A DNA stretch of 64,000 nucleotides from Misgurnus anguillicaudatus (Eukaryota > Chordata > Actinopteri > Cypriniformes > Cobitidae). The stretch covers positions 7,850,001-7,914,000 of the forward strand of contig NC_073354.2 in assembly GCF_027580225.2 (NCBI RefSeq), written 5' to 3'. The position numbers and the translations under genes were made by a program. Below the pieces are notes generated by a model, which had not been told where the DNA came from, made no database searches, and saw only the letters and a list, made by a program, of their open reading frames with translations. Numbering within the stretch: position 1 is the stretch's first letter; every line of letters starts with the position of its first letter. Of the stretch, positions 49,209 through 61,200 are shown piece by piece.

Positions 49209-52200
49209 GTCAGTCAAGACACGATTAGCAAACATTGAATATTGACATTTCTGTGACTGGAAAAAGCTGTCAGACAGCGCCGGAGAACAAGCGGTAATAA
49301 CCGGTAATAACCGGCTGCCGTTAGATCAGAGAGATGCGCTGATAGGCGGTTTTTAACAAACATTTAACTGCTTAAACTTTATTTATGACACAGACAACTA
49401 AAGTAATCGCATAAATACTACAATGAATGAAGTTTTTGTCACTAATGAGAACATAAATAATCCATAAGTGTTCGCTACATCTCTGTCAGGATTTAGAGTG
49501 ACATCGCGTCGTTTTTGCGCTTTAAAATTGTGCATCAACTATTAGCACAGATTGTGAACGTTATACTAACTTATTTTTAACACGTATTCTGGTATATATA
49601 GTCTTATAAGCATAGAGATTAAATAAACAGCTAGACTGCGCGTCGTTTGCTCGATCGTGGGCCAACAGCGCCGCCATTAGTGATGGCAACTTCTCCATTA
49701 ATCTCAAAGTAATTGAAGGTAAAAATGCCTCCGTCGTGTGCAGTTTGGTGTTATACAAACAGTCCCACACCTCAAAACAAGTCTCACGGAATTACCTTTA
49801 AAAAATAAGACTTGAACAATTGTTTCTGGTGGTGTTAGATCATTATAACATTGTTTTGATAGAGAGATGGCAACTGGAGGCAGATTAATAGCTAGCAATA
49901 TCGCTATTAAGCTATACATGTTAATACTTAATTATATTTCACAATGTTTACATGTTTTTTAATATAAATATATGTAATATATTTATTATAGTTATTATAA
50001 ATTGTTTGTCTTACTGTGGTTAGCTAAGTTAGTGACAGATTCCTGAAAGAGAAACATGATGAGGCATTGAGAGGAAGTTGAAAGAAGATACCTTAAATAA
50101 ATCCCCAAAAGTCCTTATGTTGTAAATAATGTAGGCCTCTATGATATAATTGTAGTGCTATAAAAACGAATGCAGACTGTCACTCTTTGCTTTAAACTAG
50201 CTGATTTTACTGAAAGCACAAGAAAACGAAATAGTTGTGGTTAACAAAAAGCAATGGGAAGAATGTATACATTATTCACGTAAGGGATGCCTCAGCAAGT
50301 CAAATCAGAGAAGCGTATATGATCATGATCCTTTTATAAAATCTGTAGACTAAAGCTTTTATACCACGGTTAGTTTTAGGTTTGATATTGCGTAGTATGA
50401 GCCTGCAGCTACAGACCCCCGCCCAGAGACCCGCATTCTTAGACCCCTCGTTTTTCGAGACAGCGCCCCCTGCTGTTTGGAAGATCGCATAACACCCTTA
50501 TCCAAATGGCGTTGAAAACAATAGGATCGTCAATATTACGGTCTCGTTTTATTTAAAGTTATCCAAATAAATATTTGCGTTCCCTGCTTAATGCATGTGC
50601 CAAAAACTCTGCTTTCTCTGACTAACAAATTACCCAGTAGTCTGCAGTATTTTTTGAGAGTGGGTGTAATTGAAAGAAAATTACTGATGGAAGGGATACA
50701 ATTACAGATTAAACTATCTTCAGAAAAATATTATGTGATATTATATAATGGTCTTATTAACATTATATCACGCTAACAATACAAAACTTGTTTTTTGATA
50801 TTTTGAAATAAGAATTGACAAAACACCAATAATAAACAATTCTGTACTTTATTGAACAATTACCTAAACATCATCTTGCTGTAAACGGGAGAAAGCAAAG
50901 AAAAAAGGGAAGAAAGAATTGTGTTAGTGACTTTACTTGTCATCTTCAATTTCATTAAAAAGAACTCTTCATTTATAAGTCACTTTGGATAAAAGCGTCT
51001 GCTAAGTGAATACATGTAAAATAATGTAAATGCATAAGTAAGTAATTACTTCCTGCAGGTGATTTTACCTTCTTTTTTCAGTCTTTTGGAAACTGCTCTG
51101 TCAAATTCCTTGACTTCACCACAATAAAAGATGAATGCCATTGTCAAAAATATTGTGTAATAACAAATACCATTTTTTGCAACGGAGGAACACCACCTCA
51201 GCTTCCTGCCAGGATTATGCCTGCATTTCACATAGGCCATGAATGATGTCCATATAAATTAATACATCAATGAATTAATATAAAAACATTGCATGTATGA
51301 AAACAATAGACACAATCCAATTGACAAACATGTTTGGGCCTACTTCAGGATAAAGAAAACTACAAATAAACTCCACTTCATTCTTGAAGTTTAGTTGAGT
51401 TTTAGATTTATAAAGCAGAGCTTTGAGGTATTGAAAAAGAATAACACACTGCTGCTCACTGTCCATGGCACACATGGCTTTAGGGGGAACCACTTTGATG
51501 GTAATCAAAATCACTGCAGCATTTGTGAGATTTTGGAATTTCTGAAGTGAATTCCCCCTTTGAATAGTTATATCCACCTTTAAAAAAGAGAGAAAGAGTC
51601 AAATTCAAATTTTAAGACCACCCCACAGAGTCCATTAAAGGAACCCAAACAAAAGGCCAAATGACACATTCTAGCTGACATGTTAATACCATAGGCTGGT
51701 TAATAAATAGTTTAGGCATTGTAAATTTGATTATTAGTCAATTGTATGAGTTGTAAATAGCTGGCAACAAATTTATATCACAGTTAAATTGATATTGATT
51801 CATTTTAATACTTACTTTTTTAAGAACTCATTTAAGTAGTCTACATAAATTATATAAAGTATAATAATTACTCCTGCATTAATTAAATAAATGTATAGTT
51901 TTAGGAGAAAATGTCTGGTAATTAAAAAAAGGTCAAACGGTAAATCTGATTAAATAATTAATGATGACATTCTTTGATATTAACACACTTAGTGGTAGTT
52001 TCCCGGACAGGGATTAGTTTAAGACATGACTACTAGTCACTAGTCACTGTTGGTCTATGCTGGTTTAGCTGGTGGTCACCAGCATAGCAGCACCAAAACA
52101 CAACATATGCTGGTCTTGCTGGTATGACCAGTATGGGATGCTGGTGCTAATGCTGGGTTGGTGCTGGTTTAGCTGGTGCTAATGCTGGTTTGGTGCTGGT

Positions 52201-55200
52201 TTAGCTGGGGCCAATGCTGGTGCTGGTTTAGCTGGTGCTAATGCTGGTACTGATGTTGGTTTAGCTGGTGTTCACTAGCAAACCAGCACCAAAACACAGC
52301 ATGGGATGCTGGTGCTAATGCTGGGTTGGTGCTGGTTTAGCTGGTGATAATGCTGGTTTGGTGCTGGTTTAGCTGGGGCCAATGCTGGTGCTGATGCTGG
52401 TTTAGCTGGTGCTAATGCTGGTGCTAATGCTGGTTTAGCTGGTGTTCACTAGCAAACCAGCACCAAAACACAACATATGCTGGTCTTGCTGGTATGCTGT
52501 TTTTCAGCAGGGTAGGTCTTAGTTTAATTTTGAAAATATAACTAGTTTGATCAAACATGCCTTATTAAAAACATTAGGCTACTTGTGTACATTTTGAGGC
52601 CAAGCAATAGCCACTGATGTATTTTAAGACATGTCAGTGCAAGTTGTTTTCAGTTTGGGCAGCTCTTATATTTATTTAAGTTAATCCCTGTCCGGGAAAC
52701 CGTTCCTTAATGCATTTAATTGGTCTACTTTAATGTCAACTAATTGTAATCGAATTTTTACAATGGCTTGCAATGGTCTACAAAAAGTCTAAGGTTAAAA
52801 GCTAACGTATTTAGCTATAAATATTTTCGGGGAAAAAAGGCGAAAAGCATACATTATCTGCTCAAATTTTGTTACAATCTATCTTTACAAATATTAAATG
52901 TACTATTGTATCGATGGGCTAAAGTAGTTTGATTAAAAAACAATTAGAATGAGTATGATTCGCTTAATAAAATTGACGATACTCGCGTTTCTTGTCACGC
53001 TGTCTCGAAAAAAACGAGGGCTCTGAGAATGCGGGACTCTGGGCGGGGGTCTGTAGCTGCAGGCTCCGAGTCTGCAGCTTCATAATATTGTTGATATTCG
53101 CTGTATATTTAATTATGGTACATAAAGGGACCGTCTGCAAATACCACATAGCACAAAAAAACGTTAACCATGTCCAGTTGTCCATGCAAATGACAGGCTC
53201 TCAAGTTTTACCAAACATTTAGAGTGAGATTACATCTGCTAGGTGTGTATTACTCGGGCATTTGCACCAGTGGCCCCTCAACCCTAAAAAATTCTCTCAA
53301 GTTTTTGCTAGCAGTTTAATTTTACCTATTGTTTATAATTAACCAACACAAATAGAAAATGTATTTAGTTACAACTTGTAGTAAACTTTTTAAATTTACT
53401 ACATATGGTACCTAAATACTTTTTTTTTTTAAATAAATTTTTTACACATTTTAGTCATGATGTCTCAAAATAGCACAGTTAAGTACACTTAGATATTGTT
53501 AAGATTATATGTATATTATATACAAATCAGTATATAATATACATATAATAAGCATATGTTATATGTTTATTATGTTATCATGTTTTTTTATTTTTAGTTA
53601 TAAAGGCTTAAATCAAAATAAACCGACTGTAGTTTGATTGATATTAATTGGAATGCACTATAAAAAACAAGATTTCTGAAATATTTTAAAAACCAGTTTT
53701 GGAACCAATCTTTTCATATGCATTACCACATTATTTTAGACAAAAATCTGCATAATTTCACTTAGGTTATTTTTCAACCAAAATTCATAATTTTGTTTAT
53801 CACAATTGTGTGATACTGTATTTAATGCACATCTACAGGCTCTCAGTGGCCCAGCTATCATAAGAATTAACCCTGTAATTCCTGGGCAGATTTCATATGA
53901 TGATGTAATTGATGACTACCTCAAAAAATGTATGGACAATCAGGGTTTAGGGATGTTTAGTCTTTAGTTTTCAGAATTCATTGAAACGCAATTTAGGTCA
54001 ACATTTGGAATGTGTTTTTTATAATAAAGTTTGTACAAATGTATAGTATTGTATATTATAATGTCGTTTTTTTAAGTATCACAAGTAATGTTCAAAATAT
54101 CCCTTTTGTGAGCCTACTACAGCCTAGAGCTGCACGATTCTGTATAAAATGAGAATCACGATTCTTTTGCTTAAAATAAAGATCATGATTCTCTCACAAT
54201 TCTTAAGAACTTCGTTAATTTGAAAGACGTGCAACCCCTGAACATTAGTTTAACATTAGTTTTTACAGATGCAAATTAATTATGATTCTGAAAGTTTCAG
54301 ATAAGTGTATAATCTTTAAATTCAGTTAATGTTCACAGACCTGCAACATCTAACAATGACAAACACACAGAAAGAGTTAATGTTATAAAATCTGACCATT
54401 AGTTTATTTTTATTTAACATACAGATATACAGATTTACAGATCAGTTTTGTTTTTAGATGAACTTAATTTATTCATGCTAATGAAAAACGTGTTATGTAT
54501 TAAGTTTATTTGAAGAAAAAAATGTAAATATAAATTTTAAGTAGCCTAAATAAAAAAACAAATACATTTTTGTGCAAATTGCTGTCACATGGATTGACAT
54601 TACTTTGTGGTAATGAGCTATGACGCGGTTCGGCAGCAACCAATCGCAAGGTGGAAACGTTCCGCAGCAACCAATCAGATGGCGTAAACCTCTGCTTGAG
54701 AATTTTAGAGAATCGTTGGCGCGTGAACGTCCATCGGGTGAATAAATCTACATGCACGCTTAATCTTCACACCCACTAGAACACTTGGGCCAAATACAAG
54801 AAAACGTAATGTAAGTAGTCAAGTGGTCAAGTGCAAAGACAGCAAGTGTGGTTATTTTGACGCAGCCAATGGTTCCCCCTGTGCTAAAAACCCATTCGGA
54901 AGGGATAAGATCCGGAATAAGATCCTCTTTTTGTACTAAAACTACGCCAAGGTTCTTGTCGGACGTAGCTGCGCATAGCTCTGCCTCTGCCTCACTCATT
55001 CTTTTTAGTTTCTGTTACTTTCTGTCTAACTTCTCGGCGAAAGCATCCGCTGTACCAGTGGAGCGAACACAAGCACGAGCACATCTGGCTTGCACAATAA
55101 TAAACGCGGCCGCTGTGATTGCGTGTTGTCGAGAGAACTGACGAGACTGCGTCTTTCCTTCTTGAAAATATAATTATCTAAATCGCCGAAATACTGCATT

Positions 55201-58200
55201 AAGATCATTTGGGGGTTGAATCGAGATCACAATCTTTTAACGATTAATTGTGCAGCTCTACTACAGCCTGTAAAAAGGTGTGCTTCAATACATTTGTATC
55301 TTAAGATTTCATTAACTTTGTGAAGTTGGCAGATGGCCCCTTAGCCAACCTGCCATGTAAAACAGCCTCTGGTGTAAGTTGAATAATTTTGCATAGGACC
55401 TTTATAATGAAATATTGAATGTTCGTTTACAAACGTGAATAAATACAAAAATGAAACTGAATAACATTTAGTGTAATTGGGTATTGTCGTATCTGTAAAA
55501 CTATAACATTCTCATAACAAAGCCAAAGTAGGGAAAAACCTACTTTACTGCGGTAACATACCGGAACTCCACACAGATCAGAAATAACTTACTCTTGCCA
55601 CCGCTAATATGGCAGCGCCGCTGACCAAAGCAGCCAAATAGCAGGAGTGTCATTTTATAGAATTTAAAACTGTTCTTTACAATTTCTGTTAAGAAACACG
55701 TTAACTGTTACTGTACAGATTTGAATTAAGTTTATAATGTGTTTTTTATGTCCGGTCTGTCCAGCTGTTAGACAAAATACCATTTTGTCTACCTCAGCTA
55801 ATGAGTTCGTGACCCGCAGCGGTGTACGCGATGTTCGGCGGAGGTCAAACATCGCTACACCTGCAGCTGGTCACCTAAGGTTGACCCTTCCAGGAGCTGT
55901 AGATGATGAGGAGTGGAGCCCAGAAGGTCAGTAAAATATTTACATTTGTAATAATATATACAGTAAGTTTTGAAACACTTATTTTATATATTTCTTCACA
56001 TTTTACAATATGAATAAACTCATCAAAAGTATGGAATAACACAATGCCACTAAAACGCATATAAAACATATATAATTTATACAATGTTTTATAATGTTTG
56101 TCAAAATACCACAATAATTATACAATATAATGTGTTAGATTTAAGTTTATAATGTGATGTTCATCTTTGCTGTGTCCAGCCGTTAGACAGAATACAATTG
56201 TGTGTACGGCAGCTCATGGGCTGGTGACCAGCAGCGGTGTACGTGATGTTCGGCAGAGGTCAAACATCTCTACACCTGCAGCTGGGCATGTGAGGTTTGC
56301 TCTTCCCGGGGCTGTAGATGATGATGAGGAGTGCAGCCCAGTAGGTCAGTCAAATATATACATATGTGATAATATATCAGTTTTGAAACACTCATTCTAT
56401 ATATTTTTCCACATTTTACAATATGAATAAACTCATTGAAAGTATAGAATAACACAATGCAGCAAAACGCATATAAAAACATTTATAATTTTTATAATGT
56501 TTGTCAAAATACCACAATACCTATACAGGATAATGTGTTACATTTTACATAAGTTTATAATGTGTTGTTCTTCTCTGCTGTGTCCAGCTGTAAGCCAGAA
56601 TACCATCCTGTCTTCGCCAGCTTGTGGGCTTGTAACTGGCAGCGGTGTACGCGATTCTCAGCGTAGGTTGAACATCTCTACACCTGCAACCAGTCAAGAG
56701 AGCATCGCTCCTCAATGGGCGGATAAGGAGTGGAGCCCAGAAGGTCAGTCAGTACCCCATTATATTGACACCTCAAATATATACATATATAATAATATAT
56801 CAGTTATGAAACACTCATTCTATATATTTTTCCACAATATGAATTAACTCATTAAAAGTATGGTATAACATAATACAACGAAAACATATATAAAATATTT
56901 CTATAATATGTTTTATAATGTTTTTCAAAGTAACACAATAACTATACAGTATAATGTGTTAAGATTTTACATAAGTTTATAATGTGTTGTTCATCTCTGC
57001 TGTGTCCAGTTGTAGGACAGAATATCCTCCTGTCTACGACAGCTCATGGGCTCGTGACTAGCAGCGGTGCACGTGATGTTCAGCGGAGGTTGAACATCTC
57101 TACACCTGCTGCTAGTCAAGAGAGCATCGCCCTTCAAGGGGCGGATGAGGAGAGGAGAGAAGCAGGTCAGTCACAACATTATAATGACACCTCAAATATA
57201 AATCATATCTGGGGGGAGTAAATAACTGGAAAATGTTTATATTTGCATGAACTATACCTTTAAGGGATTTAAAGTATGTACTTCAGTCATTTAAATATGT
57301 ATTTAAGTTTTAAACTCATGTACTGTGAGTTGTAGTGACATTTGAAGCCTTTTTTGAGAAATGTTTGCAATTTAAAGTGATAGTAAAAATATCTTTTACA
57401 AACTTATGTATAATAGCTCAGGTAGCTTTAGCACATTTGGAAGTCGAGATTGTAACAAAAATCTCAGGGATGCAAATTCACAGTTTTGCCTCCAAAATAT
57501 AGAATTACTTTTGTGCTGCCATTTTTTATTTGAAGTTCGAGGTTGTGACTTAATTTCGATTTAAAGTTGAAATCGTGACACCTTTAATGTCCAAATGTGC
57601 GTGAATGGTCATAGTGAAACGGTTACAAATTCACTTAAGTTGCACCCAAATTTATTTTATGTCTAGCTGGTTCATTTATTTGACTGTTAAAGGTGCATTA
57701 AAGCGAATTCACGCGTTTTAGACCTAAAACATTTTTTGTTACATACAGCAAGCATCTCCTCACTATCTGCTTGCTGCCTGTCCGGTGATCAAACTGTAAA
57801 AAACGCGATCTCTGTAGACAGCCCAGGCTCAACAAACTGCAATAAACACACAGTGGCCAAACCTAGCAACACGAAACAAAAAAAAGTGTTCCAGCCAATA
57901 AACGACAAGAAGGATTTGGGGGTGGGGGTTGGGCGCGTTCATGAAAGCACGGAAGGGAGGGGGAGGAGGAGGAGATAGCTACGCTCCGTTTGTTTGAAAA
58001 CAGTTCAAACATCAACAGAAAGTGACGTCTCACAGATTCGCTTAGAGCGCCTTTAAGATATATATTACCTGTATCTGGTTGTAACATCTGTAATTTGTCT
58101 TTTCTGTTTCTGTCTTTTAGAAAATCAAACAAACCAACAGAAGAAAAAGGGCATCCTTGTTTTCTTCCAGAACAAATTGCAAGCTATAAAGCGTGCTTTT

Positions 58201-61200
58201 GGTATCCGCCGAAATGAGTATCAACTGGATCCAGCTGATCCTCAGCCAGGCCTATCCGACCTGGAGGCGAGAACCCGTGAAGATCAAGTTGATCTGCAGA
58301 AAGGTCCATCTGGACTCAAGCCAACGGGTTTTCAAGAACCAGCAAGATGCCTGCATGGTTCTTTTACCTTGGAGAAAACAGTTCTTCAGGAAGAAGCTGA
58401 TCCCAAATTTGGTCCCTTCGACCCGGAGCCACGTGCTCAACGTGATCAGACTTTTAAGCAAACAGGTCCATTCGACCTGAAGCCACGTGCCCGTCAAGAT
58501 AATTGGCAATACAGTCCCTTCGGACTTGAGCCAGCGGGCCATGAAGAGCCAGTCTATTGCCAGGCTGGTTCATTTTCCTTGGAGAATACAGTTCTTCAAA
58601 AAATGGCTGATCCTAAATCTGGTCCTTTCGACCAGGAGCCACGTGCTCAACGAGATCAGACCGATAGGCGTACAGGTCCATCCGACCTGAAGCCACGTGC
58701 CTGTTTAGATAATTGGCAATACAGTCCCATCGGACTTGAGCCAGCAGGCCATGAAGGGCCGGTCTATTGCCAGACTGGTTCAGATTCCTTGGAGAAAATA
58801 GTTCTTCAAGAAGAGGCTGATCCTGAAAATGGTCCCTTCGACCCGAAGCCAAGTGCTCATCACGATCAGCCTTATAGTCAGCCAGATCCATCCGACCTGC
58901 AGTCAAGTAGTCATCAATGTGCCTACCCTGCTAGTGAGTATACTGTTATTATGTTCTGGTTCACTCTATCCGGCTTTTTATTGCCAGCTTTATTTTTAGC
59001 AGTTTCTCTCCTAATTGGTTTAAACTAGTGCCCAGTTACTGTAATAAGTGTATTTATACGGCAGATGTTTATCTAATATCTTCTTCCTGTATTCAGTATG
59101 TTATGTGTTATTCTGATGGACTCTTGTTTCAGCACAATGACTCTTGAGCTTTTCCCATCATCTTGTCCTGATTTTCGTTTTAAAGAAATATTGTTTTTTT
59201 TTAATGGTTGTCCTGCTGTTTCACTCTTGAACTTGATCTCAAACATTCATCTTGTTTATTCTGCTAGTAGCTGATTAGCATTGGATGTATTGAACAACTC
59301 TCAATTATCTGTACATTCATTAAATGAATATTTATTCTCTCTGTTATATTATAATCAGCACTGCTATTGGAGTTTATGTGAGACAAAAAAGCCTTATGTT
59401 CATTTTGTATTGATTTTTTTTCAGGGGCATCTAAATATTTATATAAAGAGGAAAAGCAGAAAGAAGAAGTTGACTTTGGTGTTTATGAGAAGAATCGCAA
59501 ATCCAGTGGCAGAAAGGTAAAACTGCTCTTCATCAAACAGCCATACGTGACCTAACATATAGATCCATGTTCAGTTACAATTGATGACAATGACACTTTT
59601 CAATCAACCAAATAACATCTTACCTTAATAATACACCTTACCTGTTATCTCAAAGGTTGTGCTATAGACCTGTTACAGTACAGTATCTGATAGTTTCAGA
59701 AGTTCTTTTAACTACAACATAAAACTTTACAACCTACTTTTTAAAATGTGTTTTTGTTGCTGTATTGTCTTTTGAAAGTAAATACAATGTTCAATATGTT
59801 GTTTTTCTTTTTTTTTAATTATGCTTTTTCCTCTGGTGAATGAAGAGTATGACAATGGAAGATAATCATGATGGAGAACACAAAGAGAGAAAAGACAAGA
59901 AGAAGAAGAAGAAGAAAGGAAAAAGATTTTCTTTGAAAAAGATCTTCAGTTGTATCTTCCCTTGTGGCGACGACTCACAACTGTCTACTGCCCCCTCTAC
60001 ACCAAGGCCAGCCACTGTTGGTGGTTCGGCCATGTTTGCAGTCAAAACTTCCTCTGATAGCAGTGATGTTTTGCTGACTGCAGAGCAAGATAAAGCTATT
60101 CTCAGAGGTAAGAGAAATTATAAATGTTTAGACGATTACATGTCTGTACTCATTGTGTAATGTGTAACAATGTTGAATAAAACTTTATTATATTTCTTCA
60201 CAGAGAATGTCGGCATGCAGATGGTATCTGCTATGGACTGGTGAGTAAATAAATTTACTCATTGAAATCAAATGCTAAACATGGTTAAAGTTGTAACACA
60301 ATTATGTGGTCATCTTAGGCTTGAACACGAACAAATCTGTTTGGACATCGGCTCAGATGAGCTGACTCGGCATGAAATACTGCAGTTGACTCAGTGCAGT
60401 ATTGAGCGTCCAAAACAGAAGCGAGTTAGTGATCAGGATGATCATCAAAAAGTTGCCAAAGGGCAGCAAGTGGAGATTAAGTACATGGGGTGAGTACCTT
60501 CATCATTATGAGATGTGTTTGACTGTGGGTATCAAAGCTGTCCTATAACTGAGCACTATTTGGTTCTCTGACAGTTTTCCGAACATCGGGAACACATGTT
60601 TCATGAACTCCACCCTCCAGTGCCTCCTCAATATGTCGCCGATCATGCAGGACATCATCTCCCAGCAGAAACACTGGAAGAACGAGCCTGGATCAGAAAT
60701 GTTCAAGTAAAGTCTAATACTGATAAAACCTGTTTAACATTATATCAAAACCTTTCCTCATGTAAACTGATAAATAAGATTCTAGTATGCATACAAATTA
60801 AATATATTTATTTCACCCCAGGGCGTTATATGACCTGCATGACACCAGAATGAAGAAGACAAGCGCCGACCAGAAAGCTCAGCTTCTGGCAACCATCAAA
60901 CGTTGCATTGCCAGAAGGAATTCAGATTTTAGAAGTGATGATGAGCAGGTAGGGGAGCCTCAGTCATGTCAACATGTTACATCGAAAATCTGTCATACCC
61001 ACAAATCATTTAAATACGTTTTTTGCTCTCTTCTCTTTCCTTCTCTAAGGATGCTCATGAATTCCTTATGACCTGCTTGGCACAACTAAATGAGGAGGCT
61101 AAGATGTGCCAGGATTCCATGAATGATTTCCATAACCCTGCAGCGCACATGGATTTTAAGATCATCCGGCTGCGCACATGCAAGACGTAATGACATCACG

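Larger units (their letters stand above)
50399..53066. mobile_element. 2.7-kb element with ~70-bp inverted ends, family not recognised
   Basis: Left end GAGCCTGCAGCTACAGACCC... and right end the inverse (...GGGTCTGTAGCTGCAGGCTC); both continue through cgcccagag, cccgcattct and cctcgttttt to cgagacagcg. No clear target duplication. On the minus strand, frames 51275-51577 and 51046-51240 encode MDITIQRGNSLQKFQNLTNA... and ...FYCGEVKEFDRAVSKRLKK, possibly transposase exons or captured sequence, not matched to a family. Contains a SINE-type tail (about 50975-51035), a GTTTCCCGGACA repeat and a minisatellite. Confidence 0.6.

Noticed and set aside
52050..52510. CRISPR-like spaced repeats
   Set aside because: Units are imperfect, lack regular unique spacers, contain inverted phrases, and the sequence is a vertebrate genome.
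57736..57978. 80-residue frame ending in a Gly/Arg-rich stretch
   Set aside because: Low-complexity gggagga sequence in an intron and no fitting splice sites.
58193..58906. Other-frame and antisense frames across the USP large exon
   Set aside because: They arise because the 210-bp repeat stays open in several frames. Only the main frame continues from the module exons in phase.
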